In this document: piece after piece, positions 11,907 through 23,198 of the stretch
Layout of the letters: each line of letters starts with the position of its first letter
Position numbering within the stretch: position 1 is the stretch's first letter
From: Armillaria gallica
Lineage: Eukaryota > Basidiomycota > Agaricomycetes > Agaricales > Physalacriaceae
Reading direction: 5' to 3'
DNA: 64,000 bases
NCBI GenBank assembly: GCA_037576215.1
Contig: JBANDB010000001.1
Location: 3,658,001-3,722,000, forward strand
The notes under the pieces: generated by a model
What the model saw: only the letters and a program-made list of their open reading frames with translations
Told to the model about the DNA's origin: nothing
Database searches by the model: none
Made by a program: the position numbers and the translations under genes

Positions 11907-12744
11907 CCTGACCGTCGTTACGTAGGTGACAAAGCGCTTCGTCTATTTCTGGTTCAGGGGAAGTTATCTGAAAGCTCCGATGTCCGTAAATTCTATCAAT
12001 GCATAGACATCGATGAAAAAGTAGGTCAACGAAGCGGAAAAAAAGAAAACGGTCTGTGCGATCAGATCGACGGATGAGATTATATAAATCAAATTAATTT
12101 CCAATTATTGGCGGTACCGGCAGTACAAACACGAGATAGGGCTGGATCGAAATCTGGTCAAAGTTCAAGCTAAGTTGGGTCAAAGCCATGCCGGTTGGTG
12201 ATAACTCACTGGTTTGATCACGAACTTCTGTGACCTTCCTTCCTGATTGACCAGCACTGAAAGGATTGAGGTTAAGGAGGGGAGTAAACGTTCTGTCTCG
12301 CTCGGTCAATGACGTGCGCATGAATAAAGGAGCAGACACTTACCCGTTGCGAGTGCTGGAACATTGAACAGGACCAACCGTGTGCCTCGGCCACGGATAT
12401 TGGCCTAGCTTCAAATCTAGGTGATATTGTGGGAGCCGTAACATACGGCCACGGCTTGGCAGTAGACGCATAGCCGAAGATGTGTTTAGATATATCGTTG
12501 TCTGTCTTGGGTAGTGCGTATCACGAAGACGCGCTAATATAGCTCTGCAAATTTTTCCGTTTTGGCATGACACGCGCTAGGAAGGCCCACAGGGCGGTCT
12601 CAGAGGACGGGATCTCGTAAACGTGCTTGGTTTAACTTTCAGTTTCAGTCCAGGTGCCATGACTGCCAACTGATTTATCCAACGGGAAGATGTAATGGAG
12701 GCAGCAATTTTCTATGTAGCCCATGTACAGTGCCGATCAAGCCG
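11907..12744. other. Upstream region of the permease, no gene seen
   Basis: About 840 bases with only short frames lacking motifs. A dyad-rich AT stretch at 12,075-12,110 may be part of the permease promoter. Confidence 0.4.
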
Positions 12745-13659
12745 AACTACAGACGTTCCGAAAAACCTTGTCCAACACTGCCAAACAAGGCAGGTAAAAT
12801 CAAAAAATCAAAAAATACAAGAAAATCGTAGAAACAGTGTGATATCTTCATTTATGAGCGTAACGTACGATACAACTATTTTCTCGGAGATGCACGAGGT
12901 ATGTAGATGTAAAGCAAAAGGTCTGAGGTCAATGGGTCAGCGGTAGGACATCATGAGAGCCGGGTAGGTGCTAACAGTAGGGAGAGGCGGCGACGGGGGC
13001 ATTTACAGTGGTATAGGAAGCTGTGGATACATTTTTTCTCCTGTGAACAATAATAAGCCCCCAAAACGAGGTGAATATAGTACCTTCCCTCAGAGACGTA
13101 TGATGTTGGGCACACCAACCCCCGTAACCTCTCCGCAGTATCTGGGTCTAAAGCGTGCCCGAACTCCCACTAGCTCATTCCTGACCATATAAACCGATGA
13201 AAATAGCCAGGATAACCAGTCGCTGGTGCGTCAACTGTAGTATGAAAGATGTCGGCGGACTATGTTGTCATTTCGGGAGGCTGCGAGCTGTCGACGTCCA
13301 AACTGGGGCATAATCACGATGGTGGCTTGCTTGGTTGGGCGTAGAATTTCTCTTCAAAGATATCTAGGCCATACTAGATGATGCTTGTGTCTTCTGCGAC
13401 GGTGATGGCAAGAACGAAGCTGTGCGGTTGTTCGGCGCGGGCAGCCTGAAAATTTACACGCGCTAACCTTGCGCCTCCTGGATGCTCTTACATCTTTGCC
13501 ATGCACTGCAGCACTCATGAATCATTGAATTTGCATCTTCCCACCCCATGACGCACAGAAATGAAGCCTGCGTACTATTTCTGCGATTTTCTTGTATTTT
13601 TTGATTTTACTTGCCTTGTTTGGCAGCGTTGGACAAGGTTTTTCGGAACGTCTGTAGTT
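12745..13659. repeat. 915-bp element bounded by ~90-bp inverted repeats (MITE/foldback-like)
   Basis: The sequence at 12745-12838 reappears as its reverse complement at 13574-13659. The outer six bases are aactac / gtagtt. The arms match almost base for base apart from an 8-base duplication in the left arm (repeat of a caaaaaat unit) and a few transitions. The 735 bases between them encode nothing I recognise. The matching ends at both outer tips, as expected of terminal inverted repeats. No convincing target-site duplication was found. The right arm ends 63 bases before the RPC25 start codon, so it probably lies in that gene's promoter or 5' leader. Confidence 0.7.
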
Positions 13660-13722
13660 TAGATTACCGGTTATTACCCGACGAAAAAATCTGGCATTTC
13701 CGCTCATGCTGGGGTCCCTGTG

Positions 13723-14606
13723 ATGTTCAACCTCGCTATACTCAAGGTGGGAGGGGCCTCTGTACCCTCGAAATTCCACTGGTCCTAACACTATCTCAGG
13801 ATACCATCGGCATCCATCCATCCAACTTTGGCATTCCACCGGAAACGGCGCTCATAGCCGAGCTCAACAAAAAGTACGCCAATCGGGTGCTGCACGATGT
13901 GGGACTGTGTGTATGCGTGTTTGACTTGACGGAGGCGGGCGAGGGCAAGGTTCGGTATGGGGATGGGTTTCTGTATTACAAAGGTCCGTCGACAGTACGA
14001 TAGCAAATCTGAGAAACTGACTTGAAATAGTGATATTCCGCTTGGTCGTCTTTAGACCGTTCACATCCGAAGTGATACTCGCAAAGGTCAAGTCGTCTGA
14101 TGCTGATTCTATTCGGTGTACGTCTCAAGGCTTATCTTCACCGTCTCTAACTGACCTCGCATTGCAGTAACGATGGGATTCTTCGACGACATATACATAC
14201 CATCGATATACCTCCCCCAGCCCTCGGCGTTCGACCCTAACGAGCGCGCCTTTTTCTGGGTACCAGAATCTGAGCTCACCACGTCCACGGAGCTGCTCGA
14301 TACGGACGTCGCGTCGAGGATGTACATCGATGCTGGGGAGGTCGTACGCGTACGGGTCGAGGCGGATGAGTTCCATGATGACGAGCCGGGACCGCCGAAG
14401 ATGGCTGAAGGTGTTCAGGTGAAGCAGGAACCGAGGAGGGCGCCCTATCAGATTATTGTGCGTTTTTCTCTTTATTTTTAATGTTTTAGTGAGAGGGTTG
14501 ACGGGGTGCACAGTGCTCGATAGCGGAGTCTGGCCTTGGGAACGTGTCGTGGTGGAATCCGTCTCAAGAAGAAGATGCTGAAGGTGATGTGGTCATGGAA
14601 GAGTAG
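13723..14606 (+). CDS. RPC25: RNA polymerase III subunit Rpc25 (RPC8, Rpb7-like)
   Basis: Five exons: 13723-13746, 13800-13983, 14031-14117, 14168-14457 and 14514-14606. The first encodes only MFNLAILK and splices to DTIGIHPSNFG, the canonical start of Rpc25. The RNAP_Rpb7 N-terminal domain follows (ELNKKYANRVLHDVGLC, EAGEGKVRYGDGFLYYK). The third exon gives VVFRPFTSEVILAKVKSSD, and the fourth starts the RNA_pol_Rbc25 OB-fold domain (GFFDDIYIPSIYLPQPSAF, NERAFFW). The acidic tail WWNPSQEEDAEGDVVMEE ends the protein. Rpc25 pairs with Rpc17 as the stalk of RNA polymerase III, needed for initiation on tRNA and 5S genes. The gene looks intact. Confidence 0.93.
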
Positions 14607-14716
14607 AATGCCCATTTGCGACTTGGATTGCAGATATATGATGTTGTATTTACAATGTGTATAACGGTAGAAGAATACTTTATGTTTTTTGCGTCGTTTG
14701 TTTGCCACCCGTCACC

Positions 14717-15411
14717 ATGTCCCAAACAAATCAGACGGACCAGCTTCTCGAGCTCCTTCTCCAACTCAAGGTTCACCTCTTCACACGCCGCCTCTGCACA
14801 TAGCTAAAGCCGTACCCACCTCAGAAAACGACCCGGGTCGCTGCAAAACAAATATTGAATGCCCAGCCTCAAATTGCTTATGCCTTGATCACACTCATGG
14901 TTAGCATGGATGCGGTGGATATCGACGTTTTTCAGGTGTGTAGTAGTGAGAGATACGTGACTTTGGGTTGACGTTGGACTTGGAAGTAGAGGATATTGGC
15001 CGACTACGGGCAGCAGCAAGCACAAGCACAACCAGTGATCACGCCGGTGCCGACACCGCCAGTACCACAGCAAACGTACAGTCAGCCTCCTCAGCCATCG
15101 TATTCAGGCTACGTCGCGCAACAGCCATACGCCCAACCACAACCTACCCCAGCTCAACCAATGGACATCCTGGCTGCAATTCCTGATGAGCAAAAAGTGC
15201 ATTTGCTGGCTGTTGCATGTCGTTCTCTTATTGAGCATTTTTTGCAGGCTATGATCATGCACGTTATACAGATGACGCCGGAGCAGATCAATGCTTTGGG
15301 GCCTACGGAGCGAGCGAGTGTATTGCAGCTGGTCAGTCATTGGTCGCCTTTGTCAATATTCACTGATTTTCTCTGCAGAGAGCGTCATTGCTGGGTCAGC
15401 CTGCCTCATGA
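14717..15411 (+). CDS. CstF-64/Rna15 hinge and C-terminal domain protein lacking an RRM
   Basis: Exon 1 encodes MSQTNQTDQLLELLLQLK. After a short intron come KTTRVAAKQILNAQPQ and IAYALITLMVSMDAVDIDV, which is the CSTF2 hinge that binds CstF-77/Rna14 or symplekin. A Gln/Pro-rich linker follows (QQTYSQPPQPSYSGY). Two further exons give QKAMIMHVIQMTPEQINALG and ERASVLQLRASLLGQPAS, the three-helix CSTF C-terminal domain that contacts Pcf11. The usual N-terminal RRM is absent: only 110 bases separate this ATG from the RPC25 stop, so there is no room for it. The product, ~150 residues, would join 3'-end processing complexes without binding RNA itself. It ends 104 bases from the convergent SUMO gene. 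Confidence 0.85.
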
Positions 15412-15515
15412 TCATCAATTCGTTCCCTTTTGCTGTACATATAATAAATATGAGCCCAGTTTCTGGTGCCGTCTTCTTCAGTGCATACAGCGTAGATACC
15501 ACGAGGGGTCATTCA

Positions 15516-16060
15516 CTACGGATGCCCGCCTCCAACCTAAGTCACCTGTAAACCCGTAGATTACAGAAGAAACGAGAAAGGACAGTACCTGGCCCAAATG
15601 CGCGTCTATCGTATCACCGTCCTCCATGTCAACCTAAGTGTACCATCAGATCCGTGGCCAGCAAGAAGCGACGGCGACTACAGACCTCTGCAGGCGTCTC
15701 GTCCTTCTGTATCCGCTTGCCCTCGTATGTAAACTTGAACGTGCCTACCCACACCCATCAGCGACCACGTCAATTAATCTTAAACTTTCCCTTAGGTACA
15801 CGCGCCTGGCTCTTTCCCGAATTTTTTCTAACAGTCATCAGAACGACCACGATCCTCTCGTATCCGCATATAACACACCTCGGCTGCCTGGAAGACCTTG
15901 GAGAACTTGGTATCTCGTCGGACTAGGACCGTGATCTCTGCAATGGACGCGTGTTTGGCGCGGAAGAAGAGGTAGAGGAAGACTAGAGCCCACTGGTGCC
16001 ATCGTCTGTCTGGATATTGATATTGATCTTGGGCTTGATGTCTTCTGGCTCTTGCGACAT
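15516..16060 (-). CDS. SMT3: SUMO precursor (Smt3)
   Basis: Start MSQEPEDIKPKININI at 16058-16060. Splicing at five introns gives the ubiquitin-like core: DDGTKITVLVRRDTKFSKVF, QAAEKKFGKEPG, TFKFTYEGKRIQKDETPAEV, DMEDGDTIDAHLGQVGG. The last exon uses the acceptor in cttag and encodes VGGGHP then stop. The diglycine is therefore followed by a GHP tail to be removed by a Ulp-type protease. N-terminal Lys in a IKPK context could accept SUMO chains. The join KEPG|TFKF works only if the intron begins with GC (CAG|GCGCGT) and ends in AG; the other introns are GT-AG. Known role: conjugation to nuclear and septin substrates through Uba2-Aos1 and Ubc9. Confidence 0.9.
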
Positions 16061-16738
16061 CGCGACTAGGGAAAAGCGTTAAAGTAGAGTTCCTGATTTG
16101 GATCACGGCTTCTGGGTCAAATTCCGGATTTGGATCCCAGGCCCGACAATGAAACAAAATATGAAATGGAAGGAGAGCATGCTTATCGGCCTCTCATATC
16201 ATGGTAGTAGGCTTCTTGTTATATGAAGCTGTTCATAGGCCTCTGGAACGTTGAAACTCCTGATGCACGGCGGAATGGGCGATGGTTGTGGCTGTGCAAG
16301 CGCCAATCTTGAACTTGAACTTAGTACTCCCGCCAAAATTCCCTCACCCTGAGTCAATCTCGCTCTGACTAACCAAGCACTTACTTTGTTCCGGCTAAGC
16401 TCATGTTTTTACGAGTAAAGATCGTGTCTTTGCGCCCTTTTACAGATCACATCTCCCTATCTTCTCACTCCGACTTCAAGGTCGTCCATTGCGGTCAAAA
16501 AGAGGATCAAATGAGGCTCTGTGGAATGCAGAAGGACCCCACAGGATTTAGAGCTGTTTCACATGGACACTTTCAATGTTCAGTCAAGATCCGGGTGCCA
16601 TGAACTTGTACTTACTACGGCATGCTGATACACCATGCCGGCTGGCGAAAAGCCTAAAGGATGGTATATTCCTTTCTAAGACTAGCCAGCGCGTATATAA
16701 AGGCGTGGAACCTCTCTCGGTGCATCCAACCCACCAAA
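16061..16738. other. Divergent intergenic region between SUMO and P450
   Basis: No gene is supported. It should contain the SUMO promoter on the left and the P450 promoter on the right; the P450 side has a TATA box at 16694-16702. Confidence 0.5.
16694..16702 (+). promoter_or_regulatory. TATA box of the P450 gene
   Basis: TATATAAAG, 37-45 bases upstream of the P450 ATG. Confidence 0.6.
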
Positions 16739-18880
16739 ATGTTTAGCTCTATCCGCACTCTTGATATTTCCATTGCCTTTGTCGGTTTCATTCTTACTTG
16801 GCACCTCTTCCGCCGAACTCGTCGTAGTATTGCTCCATCACCTCCTGGACCCAGAGGACTACCATTGATCGGGAACCTTCTCGACATGCTTTCTGAGAAA
16901 GAGTGGCTTACCTACGCCAAATGGGGGGAAAAATACGGTACGGTGCCACTTGGTGAAAACTTGGCAATTATGATCACGGTATATCACAAGGCGACATCAC
17001 ATGGGTTTCCAGCCTTGGACAGCAGATGGTCGTGATAAATTCGGTTCAGACAGCAATGGCCCTACTGGACAAGAAAAGCCTCATTTCCTCCGATAGGCCA
17101 TTTGTCGCGATGGGTGGTGAGCTCGTCGGGTGGAAGAATTCATTGGGTCTTATGCCTTACGGTGCTCGATTTCGTAACTGCCGTCGACTAGCGCATCAGC
17201 TTTTCGGTAGCAATGCGACCATGAAGCCGTTCTTACCGATGGTGGAGCTTGAGACTCAGCGTTTCCTGAAGAGGGTCTCTGCTAAACCTGAAGAACTCTC
17301 AGCGCATATCCGGAAGTGTGTTGTTTTCTCACTTTTCTGGCAGTAGTGACACTGATGGTCGACGCGTAAGAACTGCAGGAGCCGTTATATTACAAATCTC
17401 GCATGGATACATGATACAAGAAGAAAACGACCCATTCGTGAATCTAGCTGAAGAGACTATGAATCATTTCTCTCTTTCAACGGCTCCTGGTCGCTTTTTG
17501 GTCAATCTTATTCCTATCTGTACGTCTTGATTCACCTTCTCGTTCCCTTCGCAACTAAGAGATGCCATACGTTAGTACGTCACATTCCTGAATGGTTTCC
17601 CGGTGCTGGATTCAAAAAGACCGCTCGAGAATGGGCTTCAACACTTAACAATTTCGTGGAACAGCCACACAACTATGTCAAGCGGGAAATGGTAGGTGAC
17701 TCAACAGTCTATACCGAGATGTTTCTTGAAAGTGAATAGGCTGCTGGAAAGGCTCGTCTTTCCTTCACGTCGAGTCAGCTTGAACTTGAAGGCGGAGTGA
17801 GTGCTGAAGATGAATCTGATATCAAGTGGCTTGCAGGGTCCCTATATGCTGGTCTGTGAATCGTTCTTGAATTACAGCCGTTTGCAATCCCTCACTCGTT
17901 TTCTACAGGTGGTGCCGATACTGTACGTTTTTACTTTCTTCTTTCAACGTTTGGTCTAACAGCAGATTAGACTGTTTCATCCGTTTACGCTTTCTTCAAA
18001 GCAATGCTCCTGTACCCCGAAGTTCAGGCAAAGGCACAAGCAGAGCTCGACACCGTGATTGGCGATGATAAGCTACCTCAATTTGACGACCGGGAGCGCC
18101 TCCCGTACGTCAATGCCCTAGTTCTTGAAGTCCTCCGATGGCACACCGTAGCACCAACAGGTCAATATATGTCTGGTTTCTCCGGTCCGAGTATTCATTA
18201 TAATTGGGCGCCTAGGCGTTCCTCACTGCCTTACCGAGGATGTTATTCAATCCGGTTATTTCATTCCCAAGGGTTCCTTGATTATGGCCAACATCTGGTA
18301 TGAGGATGTGGACGACGTTGAGGACCTTGTCTAATCCTTGAGCGTGACATTCATAGGAAAATGCTCCACGACCCTACGGTATACAATGAACCGTTCAAGT
18401 TCAATCCTGATAGATTTATCCAGACGGAAACGAAGGAACCCGAACTCGACCCGTACAAAGTGGTGTTCGGATTTGGTCGTCGGTGAGTGTTTTGTTGATA
18501 CGCTCGAGAGTTCATATCTTGATTGATTATGATTATAACAGAATTTGCCCTGGTACGTTTCGTTAGACCTGTTTCCACGATCCGGGCTTACTCGGGATTC
18601 AGGGAGAGTGCTAGCTGACGCCTCGGTTTTCATGTCCTGTGCTATGGTGTTAGCAGTCTTCGACATTTCAAAGTATTCTGAAAATGGTGTTGTTTTCGAA
18701 CTGGACACAGAGCATACAGCGGGGACTATCAGGTATGAAACTCATATCGAGTCTCAAATTATCAACTCTGAATGCGCTCTGTCTTCACTCTTCTGCAGCC
18801 ATCCGACTCCGTTCAAGTGTACGATCCAGGCTAGAAGCAGGAAGGCATTGGATCTTATCAATGAGGAAAGGTTCTCATGA
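16739..18880 (+). CDS. Cytochrome P450 monooxygenase (CYP64/CYP5144-like agaricomycete type)
   Basis: The start MFSSIRTLDISIAFVGFILT is a membrane anchor, followed by the proline hinge PSPPGPRGLPLIGN. Later exons give the C-helix region YGARFRNCRRLAHQLF, the I-helix end near the GGADT motif (~17910-17930), the K-helix ExxR in VLEVLRWHTVAPTG, the PERF-like NPDRF, and the heme loop FGFGRR-ICPGR, split by an intron so that the ligand Cys lies near 18546. About ten introns are needed. The frame reopens after each one, so the gene looks functional. Subfamily assignment is a guess from general resemblance. Such ER-bound enzymes oxidise xenobiotics or secondary metabolites; the substrate is unknown. 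Confidence 0.87.
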
Positions 18881-19723
18881 GAAATAAAGTCGTATCCCTG
18901 CTGGTTTCATAGAAAATCATCGCGACCATGTCAGGCTCTGTGCGTCTTTGTTCATCAGAGGTGAAGCTATCTTCATAACGTGCGGTAACCATTGCTTCTG
19001 GAATCATTCACTGCTGCATCTGGACTACTGAGGTTGTCAGCAAGCTCCGCACGTCTGCCTTCAAATGCTCAACTTATAAATATTGTAAAATTAATCAAGT
19101 CTTCGTTCGGCTTACATTAGAAATCCTTTCGTCGTTTAGCTTTAGTTTCTTTGCAACTAATTAGGTTCAGTGTATCTTTTGCTCCGATAAGTAGAACCGC
19201 TGCTTGATTTTTCCCTCTCTTGTAAGCATTCAAGCTGCCAGCAAGCTCATCCAAGCATGCCAAATACATACTGGGCTCATCTCACGCAGTTCTTCTTCAT
19301 TTCCGTGGTGCTGGTTCTTGCTAGTGTCTTTGACAATTGGCCTCTAGTTTCACAGTCTGTAAAGGAAGTTCTTCAGTCAATCCGATATCACGGCTGTTAT
19401 TCCGGAGATCACCCATCTCTGGAGCACTTCTTTCTCACGGCTCTATAAACGGATGTCAAGTCATCGCCCGTTTTTTAAAAGTGTGTTTGATACACTATGT
19501 GTAGCAAGCAAGATGGATAAACTGCAATCTGGACCGTTGCCAGTGCGACGCTTACTACTTGGATCCAGTTGCTAGTCTTCTCCTCAAGCAATGAGCGCAA
19601 TGCTCATCACTACGCGAAACATTTCGAATCAGCGGTGATGGTAACCAATCCACCACATCTAGGTACGAAGTCTTGGACCTTTACTGTCCTCGTGATATCC
19701 TTGAACATTGTCGTTGTCGCTCA
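18881..19723. other. Intergenic, no gene supported
   Basis: A 63-residue hydrophobic frame at 19257-19448 has no recognisable features. The region is AT-rich and probably holds the P450 terminator. Confidence 0.4.
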
Positions 19724-19879
19724 CACTGAGTCATAAGCCCGGGCTTGAGCCTGAGCCCGGCCTGAGCCTTGTAGGGCTTGGGCTTAAGGTTCGGGCTCAC
19801 GAATTCACCAAGCCCGGCCTTGGTCAAGCCCAGCCCAAGCCTCCAAAGCCCGGCCCAGCCCGGCCTTTCACAACACTAG
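19724..19879. repeat. GGGCTT/AAGCCC-rich element with hAT-like termini
   Basis: About 150 bases built from many copies of AAGCCC, GGCCC and their complements, including the perfect palindrome aagcccgggctt. The right end, read outward on the minus strand, is tagtgttgtgaaaggccggg, which resembles the termini of hAT transposons (CAGTGTTG...GGCCGGGC). The left end (cactgagtcataagcccggg) is a degenerate counterpart. No 8-bp duplication was clear. Interpreted as a minimal, decayed hAT-derived sequence. Confidence 0.5.
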
Positions 19880-20098
19880 TCCGAGTCACACAGAGTAGCG
19901 GTCAATCCCTCTATATTCCTACAGGTCTATTAGCGGGAGTGCGCCGGGGACAGCGGGTGTTATTACATTCAAGAAGAACCCGTGAGTTTGCAAATAACTT
20001 TAGGCTACCGAGACTGTATGACTCCGGAATTCGTAGCATATGGCCATGAAACCATTTCAATGCGCATATGATAACCATCCAGTTTCATACAAGGCAGT

Positions 20099-20105
20099 AT
20101 AAAAG
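20099..20105 (+). promoter_or_regulatory. TATA box of the GH16 gene
   Basis: TATAAAA, 35 bases upstream of the ATG at 20140. Confidence 0.55.
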
Positions 20106-20139
20106 AGCAACCGGCGTGTCATAGTCTTCCCCAGCGACG

Positions 20140-21293
20140 ATGAAACTCCTCATATTCGCTTCAGCTGTCCTACCGTACGTCTTGGGAAAGCAAGCCTTCT
20201 CTTCTCGCCAGAACTCCTGTGACACCTACGTTGTCTCAGGAATCTCTGGCGGGTTCACGGAGAAAGTCTCTGTCGACTTCACTTCTGCCCAGTCTGGCGG
20301 GAACGCTGCGAATTTCCTTTCGTGGGTCTTCTGATTGGGGTTAATTCGTGGTATCAAGAATCTTACACCCGATCAGGCAGAACGGTCTCTCCATCAGCGA
20401 CTACAACGTAGGCTCGACCCCAATCGCACACGATTTTGTGCCCGGAAATGTTCTCCTTGGGGACGGTGTTCTCCAGCTTAAAGTCTCTTCTTACGGCGGG
20501 AGCGGCAGTGTCAAATCCGCTGAAGTCGTAACAGATGATACCTTTACCTACGCCTCCGTCCGGACCGTACTCAAATCTAGCACTACACCTGGGGTCTGCG
20601 AAGGAAATTTCTTCTACTGTAAGTGGCACCTCGGCTTGACAGTGCGTAACTCTGATCAACTTGTCAGTGAATGACACACAAGAGACTGACATCGAGATCT
20701 TAACGTCGACGACTCTCACTGGGAATAAATACGTTCCTGCTGGGGTTTGGACGACCAACCAGGTTAGTAGTGCGTTTAAACGTGCGGGTTGTTACTCATA
20801 AGCTTGTTTTAGGCTACGGTTGAGGGCGGGACTGAAACTACTGACAACGTTGAATTCACGTTCGATCCATCTCAAGACTTCCATGGTGTGTTCGGATGGT
20901 ACATTTTAAAGGGAAGACAATATGCTCACCAGCCATGCGTTACGTAGAATACCGCATCGACGTATGTCGTCTCATTCCGTTATCTCGTATATGGGCACTC
21001 TGACACATCTACGCAGTGGTCTCCTTCAGCAACAACCTTCTACATCGATGGTGCTCAAATAAACAAATTTTCGGACAACGTATGTTCAATGTTTACTTTC
21101 TAAAATTCAGCGTGTCATGACACCCCCCTAGGTTCCTTGGGAAAGTGGGCACTGGATCTGGAATGTTTGGAGCAGTGGTGACCCGTACTGGTCCAATGGA
21201 CCCCCTACTGCGGATTCAATCACTGAGATCAGGTCGATTGAGTTATACAAAGGATATACTTCAACGACTTCGGGCACTATTTGTAACGTCTAA
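20140..21293 (+). CDS. Secreted glycoside hydrolase family 16 protein
   Basis: Start MKLLIFASAVLPYVLG is a signal peptide. The mature part has SGISGGFTEKVSVDF, then a beta-sandwich with GDGVLQLKVSSYGG and SAEVVTDDTFTYASVRTV. The catalytic strand is ETDIEIL, matching the GH16 ExDxE signature (nucleophile and acid/base Glu). WESGHWIWNVWSSGDPYWS and RSIELYKGYTSTTSG follow near the C-terminus, and the protein ends TICNV. Seven or so short introns interrupt the frame. GH16 members act on beta-1,3/1,4-glucans or as chitin-glucan crosslinkers in the wall; this one has no visible GPI signal, so it is probably released. The gene looks intact and is tail to tail with the next gene, 80 bases away. Confidence 0.85.
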
Positions 21294-21373
21294 TAACCCC
21301 CAATATTTGGTCGAACCATACCCAATTTGTTCTTTGCATATTGCTAAAAGCTAGTTATTCGCCAACAATCCGT

Positions 21374-22173
21374 TCATTCCCAGTTCTGGGGAAGTGTCGG
21401 CCTTTGGCGTTCTTTTCTCCGTTCCTGCCACCGTTTTTGGTCCTCTTCTGCCTCGTCCTCCAGCCTCTGCGACACTTTGAGCTGACATTCTTCCCGCTTG
21501 CGAGACACCAGTTTCTTCATCTCATGCTCAAACTGAGCCCGCGATGTGGCTGCTACCTCCTGCCTCTCTTCCCGCGGTATAGCTTTCAGATGCTTCTGGA
21601 AATTGAGAGTCTCAACATATGCGTCCTGATAATATTCCTTGATCGTCTCCGTGCATTGTTTCAAGGCGTTCTCTGCTATGGGATCAGCGTCAGATCGCTT
21701 TTGCTGTGGACATTGAACGTTACTCCTTATCTGAGCCGACGAGACATTGTCATACGCACAATAACCGCATCGGGATACAGTATCTCCCCATCGCTATCTT
21801 CCTCCGCACGGAAATTAAACTCATACAACCGCAACTGATGTCCGTTCCATCGAAATGACTGAGCGACTTCATTTTGGTCCTGCTTCGTTCTCTTCCAGTC
21901 CGAGACACTCAAGTTTTCCTCCCTGAGCTTGCTGAAGAATATGTCCCGTACTTTCTTCAGGTGCTGTTTCTCTAGGACGATCTCTACCTCTCTTATTAGG
22001 TCAGGCGTGTCGGTCCCGGCACTCCTCAGCATGCCCACGGTCTCGGCACGTCGAGCAAGGAATTCCTTCTCGTAGCGGGAAAGTTCTTCTTGATAGCCTT
22101 GCCATATTTGTCTGATTCGTTGGCTTTGAGGGGTTTCGGGTTGCCTGTCGGGGTTGTGCTTGTGTTCTGCCAT
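21374..22173 (-). CDS. Coiled-coil protein of unknown function
   Basis: Exon 1 starts MAEHKHNPDRQPETPQSQR and is almost wholly charged helix (QGYQEELSRYEKEFLARRAE, KQHLKKVRDIFFSKLREEN) with a short beta-like stretch WNGHQLRLYEFNFRAEED. An intron at about 21,717-21,765 links it to exon 2 (QKRSDADPIAENALKQC, KRWQERRKERQRPTLPQNWE). The two-exon model gives ~250 residues with heptad patterns in both halves. I do not recognise the family. The absence of a signal peptide or membrane segment suggests a cytosolic or nuclear scaffold; this is inference only. Confidence 0.65.
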
Positions 22174-22329
22174 GGTTGTCTGGTAGATGGCTATCTAAGC
22201 GCCTTAGCTCAACGTGATCGATGCCTAGGTTCATGTGATAGAAGCTTCGTTTCGACTAGGCATCTGAGGAACAACGATTAATGCACACGCAGCCAATTTC
22301 TTTCTATGCCTAGAGATACTCGATGGAGA

Positions 22330-23198
22330 TTACTGCTTCAGATACTTCTTCCCATTCAAGGTAAACCTGTAGAGGATCTAAAAACCACGTACAGAAAAGC
22401 AGAACAGCCGACAAACCTATAGTCCCATCCTTCGGGTTTCTCACTACTAATGAGATGCCAATACGCTTCAGCGTGGGCCGGTCCGCTGTTGAGAAAGTCG
22501 GGATACGCTGGGTACTCGCCCTCGTCGGACACGAGGAACGCAAAGTGGAACCTATTTCTGGGCTGAGGAACATCGTCGATAAGGATTAGGACCTGAGAAC
22601 GTACCTTGGGTCCTCTTTATTCTTCGTATACGCGCTCCAGAATTGTTCAATGAGATAAGTAGCAAATGTCTTTTCCTTGATTAGGTCGAACAACTGGCCG
22701 TGGGCCTGGTGAACAAATGGACCCTTGTTTCCGGTAACGATGAAGGCCCTCGGGGAGGTTGAGGTTAGTGTCAAGGAACGGAACTGCTGGGCTGCAGCAT
22801 AGATGCTATTTGTTATGTCTGTTGACTGCTCGAAGTCCTCGAGAGAGACTGACAGAGGATCCGAGGCAACCTTGGGCTGCTTGAATGCCACAGCTAAATA
22901 GCAGTGCTTGCAAGTGAGTAAACATAGTTGCGGACGGAATTTCAAACAGTCACGCACCATTAAAAATTACGACGTTTGGAGGGCCGTGCTCGTCAGATAC
23001 TGTCTTGAACGCTTGCACGACGCTGTCCGGCTTGGTCGCGTCGACCTTGACGGGGAAGAGCCCGTCTTTCTTTAGGGCTTCGACATCTGGGTTGCGTGAG
23101 CCAAGTACGACTTTGTATTGGTGTTTTTGGAGGGTGAGAGCGACGGTTCGACCGACGTTAGCTCCAGCACCGATGATTAAGGCTACTAAGGACGACAT
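22330..23198 (-). CDS. Short-chain dehydrogenase/reductase (NAD(P)-binding)
   Basis: Start MSSLVALIIGAGANVGRTVA shows the Rossmann TGxxxGxG-type motif as GAGANVG. It is followed by a typical beta2 end (VVLGSRNPD), the DATKPDSV acid at the end of beta3, and the NNAG-equivalent VVIFNGA. After an intron: VSLEDFEQSTDITNSIYAAA and a serine strand (AFIVTGNKG). The usual YxxxK seems replaced or displaced, since the next motif is AHGQLFDLIKEKTFATYL, so catalysis is uncertain. The last exons give EGEYPAYPDFLNSGPAHAEA and end FTLNGKKYLKQ. It resembles the atypical SDR group common in fungi. It is head to head with TSC13, 252 bases apart. Confidence 0.75.

Noticed and set aside
12094..12573. Minus-strand ORFs upstream of the permease
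   Set aside because: No motif, no splice logic, overlapping frames on both strands and stop-rich flanks.
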